A stretch of 64,000 nucleotides of DNA from Rhodothermia bacterium (lineage in GTDB: Bacteria; Bacteroidota; Rhodothermia; Rhodothermales; JAAAOL01): contig JAUIDY010000008.1 of the NCBI GenBank assembly GCA_030428385.1, positions 24,260-88,259 on the forward strand, read 5' to 3'. The notes below the pieces were generated by a model. It made no database searches and had not been told where the DNA came from. It saw only the letters and a program-made list of their open reading frames with translations. Positions 9,703 through 19,517 of the stretch are shown here, piece after piece. Positions within the stretch are counted from its first letter, which is position 1, and every line of letters starts with the position of its first letter. The position numbers and the translations under genes were made by a program.

Positions 9703-12700
9703 ATGAAAAAGCGCTGGATGTGGAGCGGCCTGTCCGCTGTAGTTCTGCTCGGCGTCGTAGGGGGACTTTTTGTTTTCCAAACGCCTCCGCCCAATCCCAC
9801 CGACCCGCTCGCAGTGGCGCGGGCGCAGCATGGCTACCCGTCATCGCCGGAGGCGTTGCGGCAGGCTGATATCGAAGACAGAATCGCACGACGCGCGCAA
9901 GGATATGCCAAACCGAATAACCCTGACCTGTTCTTCCAGTATCATCAGGAAATCCGCACGCGGCTGGACGACCCCACGCAGCAGTACGCCCCCAACTATC
10001 GCCTGCAGGCGCTGCGGGCGGCACAACAAGTTCGCAAGTCCAGCAGTAAACAACTAAACTGGCAAGAGCGCGGACCCGGCAACGTGAGCGGACGCACCCG
10101 GGGCCTTGTAGTGGATGTGCGCGATTCCGCAGGCAACACCTGGTATGCCGGCTCGGTGGGCGGCGGTATCTGGAAAACCGAAAACGCGGGGCAATCGTGG
10201 CGCAACCTTACGCCCGACCTGCCCAACCTCGCCACGGTCTCCCTGGCGCAGTGTACCGTACAGCCCCAGGTGTTTTATGCTGGTACGGGCGAAGGCTTTT
10301 TTAACGCCGATGCCATTCGCGGCGATGGGATCTGGAAATCCACCGATGGCGGCGAGACCTGGACCCAGCTTGCCAGCACCGCCAACAGCCCCAACTTTCG
10401 CACGGTCAACCGGCTGATTGTCGATCCAAGCAATCCCAGCACGGTTGTGGCTGCCACCAACGCCGGGCTGCTGCGCACCACCGACGGCGGCGAGACATGG
10501 CAAACGGTGTATGCGTCACCCAACCCGGTGCAGCAGGTGATCGCTACCCCGAATGACTTTCGCATTCAGTATGCCGCCGAGTATAAAGGGGGCGTGCTGA
10601 AATCAGAGGATAGCGGACAGAACTGGCGGCAGGTGTTTCGATGGAGTGACTATTACAGTTCAAAAAGTATTGAGGGCCGCATGGAACTAGCGGTGGCCCC
10701 TAGCCAGCCCGTCAAGGTGTTCTTTGTAGTCGATCATGTGGTGTCTTCGGACTTCTGGCTTTCCAATGACCGGGGCGAAACCTGGCGCATCCTCCCGGAG
10801 GATGATGGCGATGCGCCCGATTGGCTCTCTGGGCAAGGGTGGTACGATAACACCATCGCGGTGCATCCGTTTGACAGCCGCACCGTTTTTGTAGGTGGCA
10901 TCAACCTGTGGCAAATACGGGTGGCCCGCTCGGACGACAAACGCACCACCACCGAGATCACCAACTGGTTTGAGGGTCGTCCTAACCCGGATCACCCCAG
11001 CGGCTTCTTCCCCTTCGTGCACGCCGACCACCACGGCCTTTTTACCGTGCCGTTTGATGAAGACACCGAATCGTTCCGCCTCATCAACACCAACGATGGC
11101 GGGGTGGAATATTCCGATGATGGCGGCATTACGTGGAGCAAAACCCTCACGGGCTACAACACCTCCCAGTTTTACGGCGCTGACAAACAGCCCGGTGCCA
11201 ATGCCTTCATCGGCGGGATGCAGGACAACGGAACGTGGCGTTCTCCAGAGGGAGCCAACGCCGCCGCAACGACGCCCTGGCTCAACCAGTTGGGCGGCGA
11301 TGGCTTTTCTACGGTTTGGCATGCCGAAGATCCGGCGCGGCTGATGGGGTCTATCCAGTTTAATGACTTCTGGCGTACGCTGGACGGTGGCGCTACATGG
11401 GAACAGGCAACCGAAGGATTACCAAACACGGGATTTTTTATTTCTACCCTCGCCAAATCCCAGAGTGACCCCGAACTGCTCCTCACTACCTCGCCTGTTG
11501 GCATCTGGCGCTCCGACACCTTCGGTGCTCGCTGGTCACCTGCCACGCTCGACTCCTCAGGGCGCTGGTATCCCTTTGGAAACCGGGCCCCGGCGGCCCT
11601 CTCCATCGCCGACCCACAGGTGATGTGGGCCGGGGCACGCATGACCAACACGCACTCGCTGTTTGTGTCGCAAGACGGCGGCCTGACGTTTACGCCCACC
11701 TCCCAAGCCCCCAACGTGTCGGCCAGTATTAGTGGACTTGCCACCCACCCTACCGATCCCCAAACGGCCTATGCCCTCTTCTCAGCAGCCAACGCCCCCA
11801 AAATCATCCGCACTACCGATCTCGGAAACACGTGGGAAAACCTCACCGGCACCGTGGACACGGGCGCAGCGCTCAGTTCCAATGGCTTTCCGAATGTGGC
11901 AACGTATGCGCTGTTGGTGATGCCCTTCAATCCAAACGTGCTGTGGGCCGGCACCGAGATTGGCCTGTTTGTGTCGGAGGATGGCGGTGGGACGTGGCAG
12001 TATGCCAACAACGGCCTCCCCGCGGTTTCCATCTGGCAACTTTCCATTGTGGACGATCAGGTGGTGGCCGCCACCCACGGACGCGGCGTCTGGTCGGTAT
12101 CTTTGCCCGAACTGACCAATTACCTACCGCCTTCTGTGGTTCGTTCGCCCCGCTTCAACGACCTGTTCTTTACCCCTGCTAGCGCGCTTGGCCTCGATGT
12201 GGATGTTCGTTCAGACTATGACTCGCTCGATGTGTGGTTGGACGAGGTGTTATTGGCTCGCCTGACAACACCCTACGATACCGTCTTCTCGCTTCCGCTT
12301 TTGGTCGAAGCGCCCTCTACGCGGACTGCTCAGTTGGTTGCTTACCGAAACGGACAAACGTATCAATCGGCACAAGAATCGGTGAACGTGTTTCCCGTAG
12401 CAGCGCCTCAGGTTCGTTTTGAGAGTTCATTTGAGGACGAATCAGATGATTTCTTTGGCGACGGCTTTGAAGAAGAACGGTACGGCGACTTCGCCAACCG
12501 TGCGGTACACACCCGCCACCCGTACCGCAGCCGACAAGAGATTACCTACCTGCTGCGGGTGCCGATTAAGGTCGCCGCTCGCGAGGCCGTGCTGTCCTAC
12601 CGCGATATTGCCATCATTGAGCCCGGCGAACCCGGCACAACATTTGGCGATCAGGAATTCTGGGACTATGTGGTGGTGGAAGGCAGCACCAATAGCGTCG

Positions 12701-13239
12701 TATGGAAGCCGCTCGCGCCGGGATATGATGCCGACTTCGACACCCGTTGGCGGACCGTGTATGACGAAGACCGACCGCCGGACGCTTCGCTGTTTGTGGA
12801 ACACACGATCAACCTGCACGACACCTTCAACCCGGGCGACGTGATTTTCCTCCGCTTTCGTCTCTTCGCCGACGCCGCGGTCAGCGGCTGGGGCTGGGTG
12901 ATCGACGACCTCCGCATCCAACCCGATGCGACCGTTGCCACTGAAACCACCGTTCCTTCGGAAGCGCTGGCGTTGTTGCCTAGTTACCCCAACCCGTTTG
13001 TCGAAGAAGCAACACTGCCGTACCGTGTCCCAACGACAGGCCCGGTGCAGCTTGCTATTTTCGACCTCCAAGGGCGTCGCGTACGAACGCTGGTAGACAC
13101 CATCATGCCCGCCGGGGCGCATACCGTGCCGTGGGACGGACGCACCGATGCAGGAACGGCCGTTGCCAGCGGCGTCTACTTCGCCCGGCTCCGCACGGAA
13201 GCGGGCACCCGGACGCAGCAACTGGTGCGGGTGCGTTAA
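9703..13239 (+). CDS. Exported BNR/sortilin-type propeller protein with T9SS sorting domain
   Basis: This 1178-residue protein has an N-terminal membrane/signal segment (8-27). From about residue 120 to 800 it carries many Asp-box-like blades (for example SVGGGIWKTENAGQSW, GIWKSTDGGETW, GLLRTTDGGETW), which mark VPS10/sortilin or sialidase-type beta-propellers. A beta-sandwich region with many acidic residues follows (about 800-1080). The last 90 residues are a type IX sorting domain with YPNPF, a GRRVRTL strand and GVYFARL near the end, so the protein should cross the outer membrane through T9SS and be attached to the surface. No peptidase or sialidase catalytic set is evident; it may be an adhesin or scaffold. 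It stands alone, with a dispersed repeat upstream. Confidence 0.9.
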   Translation: MKKRWMWSGLSAVVLLGVVGGLFVFQTPPPNPTDPLAVARAQHGYPSSPEALRQADIEDRIARRAQGYAKPNNPDLFFQYHQEIRTRLDDPTQQYAPNYRLQALRAAQQVRKSSSKQLNWQERGPGNVSGRTRGLVVDVRDSAGNTWYAGSVGGGIWKTENAGQSWRNLTPDLPNLATVSLAQCTVQPQVFYAGTGEGFFNADAIRGDGIWKSTDGGETWTQLASTANSPNFRTVNRLIVDPSNPSTVVAATNAGLLRTTDGGETWQTVYASPNPVQQVIATPNDFRIQYAAEYKGGVLKSEDSGQNWRQVFRWSDYYSSKSIEGRMELAVAPSQPVKVFFVVDHVVSSDFWLSNDRGETWRILPEDDGDAPDWLSGQGWYDNTIAVHPFDSRTVFVGGINLWQIRVARSDDKRTTTEITNWFEGRPNPDHPSGFFPFVHADHHGLFTVPFDEDTESFRLINTNDGGVEYSDDGGITWSKTLTGYNTSQFYGADKQPGANAFIGGMQDNGTWRSPEGANAAATTPWLNQLGGDGFSTVWHAEDPARLMGSIQFNDFWRTLDGGATWEQATEGLPNTGFFISTLAKSQSDPELLLTTSPVGIWRSDTFGARWSPATLDSSGRWYPFGNRAPAALSIADPQVMWAGARMTNTHSLFVSQDGGLTFTPTSQAPNVSASISGLATHPTDPQTAYALFSAANAPKIIRTTDLGNTWENLTGTVDTGAALSSNGFPNVATYALLVMPFNPNVLWAGTEIGLFVSEDGGGTWQYANNGLPAVSIWQLSIVDDQVVAATHGRGVWSVSLPELTNYLPPSVVRSPRFNDLFFTPASALGLDVDVRSDYDSLDVWLDEVLLARLTTPYDTVFSLPLLVEAPSTRTAQLVAYRNGQTYQSAQESVNVFPVAAPQVRFESSFEDESDDFFGDGFEEERYGDFANRAVHTRHPYRSRQEITYLLRVPIKVAAREAVLSYRDIAIIEPGEPGTTFGDQEFWDYVVVEGSTNSVVWKPLAPGYDADFDTRWRTVYDEDRPPDASLFVEHTINLHDTFNPGDVIFLRFRLFADAAVSGWGWVIDDLRIQPDATVATETTVPSEALALLPSYPNPFVEEATLPYRVPTTGPVQLAIFDLQGRRVRTLVDTIMPAGAHTVPWDGRTDAGTAVASGVYFARLRTEAGTRTQQLVRVR

Positions 13240-13336
13240 GAACACCTTGCGTCTTGCACTTCTAGGGCGATTCGCCGACTTTTAGCCTGTCTCTTCCTGT
13301 TGGACATTCTGTCCTTCACCTACACCCTGTTACCTC

Positions 13337-16300
13337 ATGCCTGGTCTCCGTTCCTTTGCATGGAGGTGTATCTTTCTGGTCAGTTTGACGGGAGGATGTT
13401 GTGCGCTTCCAACGTTCGCGATGCCTTTTCCTGCGGACTCGTCCTCGGTTGTCACGTTTCATACGGCGCTCGCGTTTATGCCCAACCACGGGCAGATCGT
13501 AGACGCCCATGTCCGCTTCCACGTCGAGGCCGCCCATCACGCCGTGCACTTCGAAAACAACGCCGTCACCTTCCGACGACGCAAAAACAACCATCCCACC
13601 TCCGAAGTCCGCGTCCGCTTCAACGGAGCCCAGCCTGCCACCTTTGAAGGCATCAACCAACAACAAGGCGTTGCCAACTTTTACCGGGACAACAGCGGGA
13701 CGACCGACGTGCCTCGCTTCGCAGGCATTCGCTACACCAACCTCTACCCCGGTATCGACCTCGACTACGAAGGCCAGGACAGAAAACTAAAGCGCACCTT
13801 CACCGTCGCTCCCTTCGCCGATCCCACGCTGATTCGCATGACCTACGACGGCGTCCACGACCTGCGCCTGCGCAACGACGGAGCCCTGATCGCTGAAACC
13901 GCGCTCGGCGAACTCACCGAGACCCCGCCCGTGCTCTATCAGAACATCGACGGCACTCGTCTGCCCGTCGATGGACACTTCACGCTGCTGGATGCCAACA
14001 CGGTTGGCTTTGAGATCAGCGCGTACGATCCTGCCTACGCGCTCGTCATCGACCCCGAGTTCGACTTCCTGACCTACCTCGGCGGCACCGGTACCGATCA
14101 TATCAACGGCATCGCCCTCGACGAGGACGGCAACCTATACGCGACCGGTTTCACCTCATCGACCGACTTTCTGCTGGAAGACGCCGCGCAGGGCACCTTC
14201 GGCGGGGTGTTCGATTCGTTCGTGACCAAAATCAACCCGGAAACGGGCGAGGTGCTGTATTCGACCTATCTGGGCGGGACGGGCAACGACTTTTCGGAGG
14301 AGATTCAGGTGGACGCCGACGGGAACGCCTACATCATCGGCACAACGTTTTCGGGCAATTTCCCGGTGCAGAACGCGCTGCAAGGCACCAACGGCGGCGG
14401 GGGCGATACGTTTGTGGTGAAACTCAACCCAGACGGTCAGTTTATTTTCTCGACGTTTTTGGGTGGCAGCCTGGAGGACTCGGGTCAAGGGCTGGCTTTT
14501 GGTCCAGAAGGCGAGGTGTACGTGACGGGCTACACGCGCTCGGCCAACTTCCCGACAACAGCGGATGCCGCACAGCCAAACCATGCAGGCAGCTACGACA
14601 TGTATCTGGTGGAGATCGCCCCCGATGGAAGTGCGCTTAACTACGGCACCTACCTCGGCGGCAATGTTGACGATCAGGCATTTGGCATCGCCCTAGATGC
14701 CTTCGGCGACATCTATCTGGCGGGTTCTTCCGAGTCGGAAGGGTTTATTACGAACGAGGTGGGCAACAAGACCCACATTACCGGTTCGGCCTTCACCATC
14801 GCCCACATCGACCGCAATGACCCCGACCAGATCCGCGAAATCTATGGGGCCGACGGCGGCGGTGATGACATCGCCTACGATGTTGCCACCATCGTCGCGA
14901 ATGCCGGATCGGCAGAGGAGAATCTCGTCATTGTGGTAACGGGCTACAGCGGCTCGACCGACTTTCCGGTGACACCCAACGCTCCACAACCTACCTATGG
15001 CGGCGGCGATGCCGATGGGATCTTTATGGCCTTTAACAACACGGGCCTAATTCAATCTACCTACCTCGGCAGTGGCGGGGCGGATCGGTTGTACGGCGTG
15101 GGCGTGCGGACCGGGCGTATGCCCGATGCCGTGGAAGTAACCACGGGCGGCGAGGCGCTGAGTCCGCTCGACATTGACTGGATTGATTGGGAAAACTCGG
15201 GCAGCGGGATTCTGGTGACGATTCCGCTGGATGTAGAGACAGGAGACATCATGGAAGCCACTGGTTTGCGACTGGGATTCGTAGGCACGCGTCTGCAATC
15301 CAACCCTGTTTCCGCAACTGAACTGACATGTTTCGGTGGTAGCACGCCCAATCCGTTTCCCGCCAACACACAGCCTACCGACAACGCCCCGCAGATCACT
15401 TTTCCTGGTGGTGTCTCTTCAGCAATAACAGGTTGTATTATTACGACGCCCCGACCGCTTCTAGCATCCCTTGTGCTAAGCAACCCCTCTGCTCGAATTG
15501 GAGACCTTGTTGCTATCAAAATAACCGTCGCAGGCTCATACGCTTCTGCTTTCTCCCTTGATCTTTCCTGGACAAGTGATAGTGATGGAGACGGGAATTC
15601 TGGTATGGACGAGCACTTTAGGCCAACAGATACGGATCGTGGAATCTATAATCCCCCATCAGGCATCACGATGAATGGGCTTGGATTATCAAATAGACTC
15701 TTTAATGCTACAATAAAAGGCATACCTATCCGCTCAAACCCGCATCAGTTGCACTTTACAGCCAGCGTTTACTGTGATGAAACAACCTGTGAAGAACCAG
15801 GCCTGCTAGGATCAGCAGAGGCCACTCTGAATACTGAACCTAGATCCATTGACGCACCGGCTCACCTTGTATTTGGAAGCTCTGGAGGTAAAACCGCGCT
15901 GACTGGCATTGATTTGTACGTCAATGATGTCCGTTTTCTTGATGATCTGCAAGCTGGATCAGGCAGAACGTTGTCGGGCGAAATCACCCAGACCGCGCTG
16001 ACGCTCGACGTGGTAGATGGCGACGCGACCGACAACACCACCCCCCTTGCCTCCTTCGACCTCGATCTCATCTATCCCCACCCCGACAGCGTCTTTGCCT
16101 TCGCCCACAGCCCCGCTCTCGTGCTGATCTCTGACGTATCAAGCAACTGGCGCGCCGTCCTCCACCACACCGCCCGACCTACGGCCTCCGACCCCACCGC
16201 CGTCGATCTCGTCACCATCAACCTGACCACCGACCTCGGCCCACTCGACGTACAGATCATCGACGACACCCCCGCCCATAACTTTGTGACAACCCTTGCC

Positions 16301-16831
16301 GATGACGTCGCGCCTGACACCGTCTCGGCCTTCGCCACCGTCGATCCTGGCACCTACAACATCGAAGTCAACACCGCCGATGGCAGCCAGTCCCTCGGCG
16401 TCTTCCGCTTCGACTGGAGCACCGCCGCTGGCGAGACGCGCACGCTCGTCGCCCTCGGCGCAGATACCAGCTTCACCCTCATCGCTTTCGCTGCCGACGG
16501 CACCATCGAAGAACCCGCCGTGGTGACAAGCACTGACACGGAGACGCTGCCCACGTCGTTTGTGCTACACGGCAACTACCCCAACCCGTTCAACCCGGTG
16601 ACGACGCTCACTTTCGACCTGCCCGCCCGCGCCGAGGTACGCGCCGAGATCATCGACGTGCAAGGACGCACGGTACGGATGCTTCCGGCGCAGACGTTCC
16701 AGGCAGGCGTGCGCCGCACGCTCCGGGTGGATGCGACGGGCTTGGCGTCGGGAACGTATTTCTACCGCCTCACCGCCACGATGGCGACGGGCACGGAGAC
16801 ACACACCGGACGCATGGTGCTTATCCGCTGA
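13337..16831 (+). CDS. SBBP-repeat surface protein with DUF7948-like head and T9SS sorting domain
   Basis: The 1164-residue protein has a signal peptide (about 1-29) and an N-terminal DUF7948-like beta domain (about 38-235, with FMPNHGQI, FYRDNSGTTDVPRF and GIDLDYEG). SBBP propeller repeats (about 240-580) follow, each carrying an FLTYLGGTGTDHINGIALD or VYVTGYTRS-type pattern. Residues about 651-874 form a beta-rich domain coded by visibly AT-richer DNA. The C-terminus has YPNPFNPVTTLTFDLP and GTYFYRL, the T9SS type A sorting domain, so the protein is surface-exported. The role of SBBP proteins is unknown. It starts 97 bases after the previous giant gene, and the two may be co-transcribed. 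Confidence 0.9.
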   Translation: MPGLRSFAWRCIFLVSLTGGCCALPTFAMPFPADSSSVVTFHTALAFMPNHGQIVDAHVRFHVEAAHHAVHFENNAVTFRRRKNNHPTSEVRVRFNGAQPATFEGINQQQGVANFYRDNSGTTDVPRFAGIRYTNLYPGIDLDYEGQDRKLKRTFTVAPFADPTLIRMTYDGVHDLRLRNDGALIAETALGELTETPPVLYQNIDGTRLPVDGHFTLLDANTVGFEISAYDPAYALVIDPEFDFLTYLGGTGTDHINGIALDEDGNLYATGFTSSTDFLLEDAAQGTFGGVFDSFVTKINPETGEVLYSTYLGGTGNDFSEEIQVDADGNAYIIGTTFSGNFPVQNALQGTNGGGGDTFVVKLNPDGQFIFSTFLGGSLEDSGQGLAFGPEGEVYVTGYTRSANFPTTADAAQPNHAGSYDMYLVEIAPDGSALNYGTYLGGNVDDQAFGIALDAFGDIYLAGSSESEGFITNEVGNKTHITGSAFTIAHIDRNDPDQIREIYGADGGGDDIAYDVATIVANAGSAEENLVIVVTGYSGSTDFPVTPNAPQPTYGGGDADGIFMAFNNTGLIQSTYLGSGGADRLYGVGVRTGRMPDAVEVTTGGEALSPLDIDWIDWENSGSGILVTIPLDVETGDIMEATGLRLGFVGTRLQSNPVSATELTCFGGSTPNPFPANTQPTDNAPQITFPGGVSSAITGCIITTPRPLLASLVLSNPSARIGDLVAIKITVAGSYASAFSLDLSWTSDSDGDGNSGMDEHFRPTDTDRGIYNPPSGITMNGLGLSNRLFNATIKGIPIRSNPHQLHFTASVYCDETTCEEPGLLGSAEATLNTEPRSIDAPAHLVFGSSGGKTALTGIDLYVNDVRFLDDLQAGSGRTLSGEITQTALTLDVVDGDATDNTTPLASFDLDLIYPHPDSVFAFAHSPALVLISDVSSNWRAVLHHTARPTASDPTAVDLVTINLTTDLGPLDVQIIDDTPAHNFVTTLADDVAPDTVSAFATVDPGTYNIEVNTADGSQSLGVFRFDWSTAAGETRTLVALGADTSFTLIAFAADGTIEEPAVVTSTDTETLPTSFVLHGNYPNPFNPVTTLTFDLPARAEVRAEIIDVQGRTVRMLPAQTFQAGVRRTLRVDATGLASGTYFYRLTATMATGTETHTGRMVLIR

Positions 16832-16855
16832 GCACGATGCCTACGTTCTATTGTT

Positions 16856-16960
16856 TGTCATCGCGAAGGATCACAGATCCTGTGGTGATCCCACCCCGAC
16901 AGAAACTAGCACCACAAACGGGGTAAGATCGCCACGTCGATAGCGCTCCTCGCGATGACA
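16856..16960. repeat. Intergenic inverted repeat, TGTCATCGCGA family
   Basis: TGTCATCGCGA at 16856-16866 is repeated inverted as TCGCGATGACA at 16950-16960, enclosing a roughly 80-base segment with GATCACAGATCCTGTGGTGATC inside. The design (terminal TGTCAT...ATGACA, nested inner palindrome) matches the element at 22194-22289. It lies between convergent genes. Confidence 0.8.
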
Positions 16961-17014
16961 TACCTTTGGAAATGATTTTATTCGGATTACGATCGTTGAT
17001 GTCTGGATACTTTC

Positions 17015-17049
17015 CCCCTCACTCTGTCTCTCCCATCGAGGGAGAGGGA
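17015..17049. repeat. Intergenic hairpin repeat, CTCTCCC/GGGAGAG family, copy 1
   Basis: CCCTCACTCTGT is followed by CTCTCCC (17028-17034), ATCGA and GGGAGAG (17040-17046). The same sequence style occurs twice at 48138-48245. Similar GAGGG-rich hairpins are common dispersed repeats in many bacteria. It may also work as a weak terminator for the flanking convergent genes. Confidence 0.7.
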
Positions 17050-17100
17050 ACGCGGGAAGGAGCACCTGCGCTATCCCGACAGCCACAAACGGAATGGGTA

Positions 17101-18420
17101 TTAGGACGCGGCGACGTTCTTGGGCTCAGGCATCGCCAACTCAATCTGCTCCGGCACCGACGTGGTATCCATGATAAGCCGGGCGCTGCGGTCGTAGGTG
17201 AGGTAGTTCCACGCCCAGTTGATCAGCACGTTGAGTTGGTTGCGGAAGCCGACGAGCAGCAGCAGGTGCAAGAAAAGCCACATCAGCCACGCCACAAAAC
17301 CGGTCGTGCGAATACCACCGGCCAGCTCCGCCACGGCGCTGTTGCGCCCGATGGTCGCCATAATGCCCTTGTCGGTGTACACAAACGCCGTGCGTGGCGC
17401 GCCGGTGTGGTCGGCGCGGATTTGCTGGGCGACGTGCTTCGCGCCCTGCATCGCCACGGGCGCAAGTTGGGGATGCAGGTTGCCGTCGGCGTCGCTGCTG
17501 CCCGCGAGGTCGCCGATAATAAAGACGTTGGGTTTGTCGGGCACGCTGAGGTCGGGCTGCACGGCGAGGCGTCCGGCGCGGGTTTGTGTCAGCCCCAGCG
17601 CATCGGCGAGCGGGTGGGCACGTACACCTGCGGCCCACACCAGCGTCTGCGCCTGCACCGAGGCTCCGCTTTTAAAATGCACGACATGCGGTTCTACCCG
17701 CACCACCTGCTCGTTCAGCATCACCTCCACGCCCCGCTTTTTGAGCTGCGTCAACGCATAGCGGCTTGAGGAGTCGGCAAACGCGCCCAACACTTCCGGC
17801 GACGCTTCCACCAACACCACCCGTGCCTGCTCCACCGGAAGCTGCGGAAAGTCCTTGCGCAGCACCTTCTGAAACAACTCAATCAGTGCCCCCGACATCT
17901 CGACACCCGTGGGGCCACCGCCCACTACCACAAACGTCAGCGCCCCGCTATCCAACAGCGAAGGGTCCTGATCGACGTGCTCAAACTGACGCATGATGTG
18001 ACTACGCAGGTGCAACGCATCGTCCAGGCTTTTGAGTTCAAACCCGTGTGCTTCGGCACCCTCCACGCCAAAAAAGTTGGTCGAGGCCCCCGCTGCCAGC
18101 ACCAGGTAATCGTACCCGATGCGGTCGCCGTCGGCCAGCAACACGGATTCTTCTGCCCAATCCACCCCTGTGACGGTGCCGAGGCGAAAGTGGAAGTTGG
18201 GCTGGTTGTGGAAAATGCCCCGTACGGTGTGGGCGATTTCCTCGGGCTCCAGCCCCGCCGTAGCCACCTGATACAGCAGCGGCTGGAACGTGTGGTAGTT
18301 GTTGCGGTCGATGAGCAGTACCTCGGCAGGCGCTTTGCGCAGCGTGCGGGCCAGCGTCAGGCCGCCGAACCCGGCACCAACGATGACAATGCGAGGGCGA
18401 GAACCACGGGATGCCGCCAT
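17101..18420 (-). CDS. ndh: Type II NADH:quinone oxidoreductase (NDH-2)
   Basis: This 439-residue flavoprotein has two Rossmann motifs: IVIVGAGFGGL (11-21) for FAD and VVVGGGPTGVE (about 163-173) for NADH. The AQTLVWAAGVRA and NVFIIGDLA segments belong to the same family. NDH-2 transfers electrons from NADH to quinone at the inner membrane without pumping ions. The C-terminal region has a hydrophobic stretch (WLMWLFLHLLLLVGFRNQLNV, about 376-396) followed by an amphipathic helix, which suits membrane attachment. Length is close to the family norm (400-450). The gene is monocistronic, convergent with the SBBP gene. Confidence 0.92.
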   Translation of the reverse strand: MAASRGSRPRIVIVGAGFGGLTLARTLRKAPAEVLLIDRNNYHTFQPLLYQVATAGLEPEEIAHTVRGIFHNQPNFHFRLGTVTGVDWAEESVLLADGDRIGYDYLVLAAGASTNFFGVEGAEAHGFELKSLDDALHLRSHIMRQFEHVDQDPSLLDSGALTFVVVGGGPTGVEMSGALIELFQKVLRKDFPQLPVEQARVVLVEASPEVLGAFADSSSRYALTQLKKRGVEVMLNEQVVRVEPHVVHFKSGASVQAQTLVWAAGVRAHPLADALGLTQTRAGRLAVQPDLSVPDKPNVFIIGDLAGSSDADGNLHPQLAPVAMQGAKHVAQQIRADHTGAPRTAFVYTDKGIMATIGRNSAVAELAGGIRTTGFVAWLMWLFLHLLLLVGFRNQLNVLINWAWNYLTYDRSARLIMDTTSVPEQIELAMPEPKNVAAS

Positions 18421-18523
18421 AAATCACCTCAACAGATGCGTTGGATACATACGCCGTTTTGTACGCACCCCAGCATAGCGGTTGCGTGAAAGCTGTGCAA
18501 ACACAACCGTACCTGAGCCATAC

Positions 18524-19261
18524 TCACGGCTTTTTTTCAATGATTTGGCGCGCCATCGCAGGCAACCACCGATGGAGGCCCAGCAGCAGCTTCACCTTGC
18601 CCACTCGGATCTCGACCTTGTCGTTTGCAAACCCCTCAAAAAAAGCCTCGGCCACCACCTCGGGCGCTACTTTGTCGCCCTCGCGCCCCGCTGTCAGGTC
18701 AGTATCTACAAAGGGCGGGATCAGTTCAAAGACGCGCACCGACGTAGCCGCGAGTTGGATGCGGAGGGTCTGGGTAAAGGATCGCAGCGCGGCTTTGGTG
18801 GGGCTATACACTGGCACGCTCGACTTGGGCACCACCCCCAGCGCCGAGGTCACGTTCACCACCGCTGCCTCCTCGTGCTGTGCGAGATGGGGCAGCAGCA
18901 AGGCCGTGAGTTGGAGCGGCGCGCCCAGGTTGATCCGTACTTCCTGCGCGATGCGGGCCACAGCGTGCGGCTCGTCCAGCAGTTGGTATGCATACTGCAC
19001 GCCTGCGTTGTTGATGAGCACGTTCAGGTCGGGATGGCCGTTGATCAATTGGACGCTCAGCGCCTCGACAGCGGCGGGGTCTTGCAAGTCGCAGCGGTAG
19101 GTGATGAGGTTGGGGAAGGCGGCCTGGGCCGCGTCGAGCTTCGCTTGGTTGCGCCCGACGATGATCACCTGATTCCCGCGTTTCAGAAACCCTTGCGCCA
19201 GCGCCCAGCCGATACCGGACGCACCGCCCGTGATGAGTACGTTATGATTTGAAAGCTGCAT
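18524..19261 (-). CDS. Short-chain dehydrogenase/reductase (DltE-like)
   Basis: The 245-residue protein is a classical SDR with the cofactor motif TGGASGIG (11-18), NNAG (84-87), catalytic S139, Y152 and K156 (YSPTK). The substrate is not known; family members of this type oxidise or reduce alcohols and ketones with NAD(P)H. I chose ATG 19261 because the Rossmann fold starts right after it; the longer open frame upstream overlaps an operator-like palindrome. That palindrome, TTAACCGAGGTTAA at 19323-19336, lies 61 bases before the start and is repeated next to the Crp-type regulator, so the gene is probably controlled by it. Confidence 0.9.
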   Translation of the reverse strand: MQLSNHNVLITGGASGIGWALAQGFLKRGNQVIIVGRNQAKLDAAQAAFPNLITYRCDLQDPAAVEALSVQLINGHPDLNVLINNAGVQYAYQLLDEPHAVARIAQEVRINLGAPLQLTALLLPHLAQHEEAAVVNVTSALGVVPKSSVPVYSPTKAALRSFTQTLRIQLAATSVRVFELIPPFVDTDLTAGREGDKVAPEVVAEAFFEGFANDKVEIRVGKVKLLLGLHRWLPAMARQIIEKKP

Positions 19262-19318
19262 GATCGTACGTGTCTGGTTGAGAAGAACGCACGTAAGTTC
19301 GCCCGAGCCCAGACGCCC

Positions 19319-19339
19319 CGCATTAACCGAGGTTAAGAA
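19319..19339 (-). promoter_or_regulatory. Operator-like palindrome upstream of the SDR gene
   Basis: TTAACC-GA-GGTTAA (19323-19336) lies in a 21-base segment that is identical, in inverted orientation, to 20149-20169. Read toward the gene, it sits about 60 bases before the SDR start, the same distance as the second copy from the outer-membrane gene. The arms are six bases long with a two-base spacer. Confidence 0.75.
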
Positions 19340-19517
19340 ACGATCTGGCAACCTGATCTGGAGCTGCGCAGGCCGCTTTTTGGCCCATCGCCGCTCGATG
19401 TCCTGTGCCTTCGGCTCCGGTTTATCGGCTCATAGCGCTGCTACGACCCTCAAAATCGAGCACCGCTGGAATCAAAAATCACCGCTGCTCGCCTGCCAGT
19501 CATGCTACCAGATCGTT

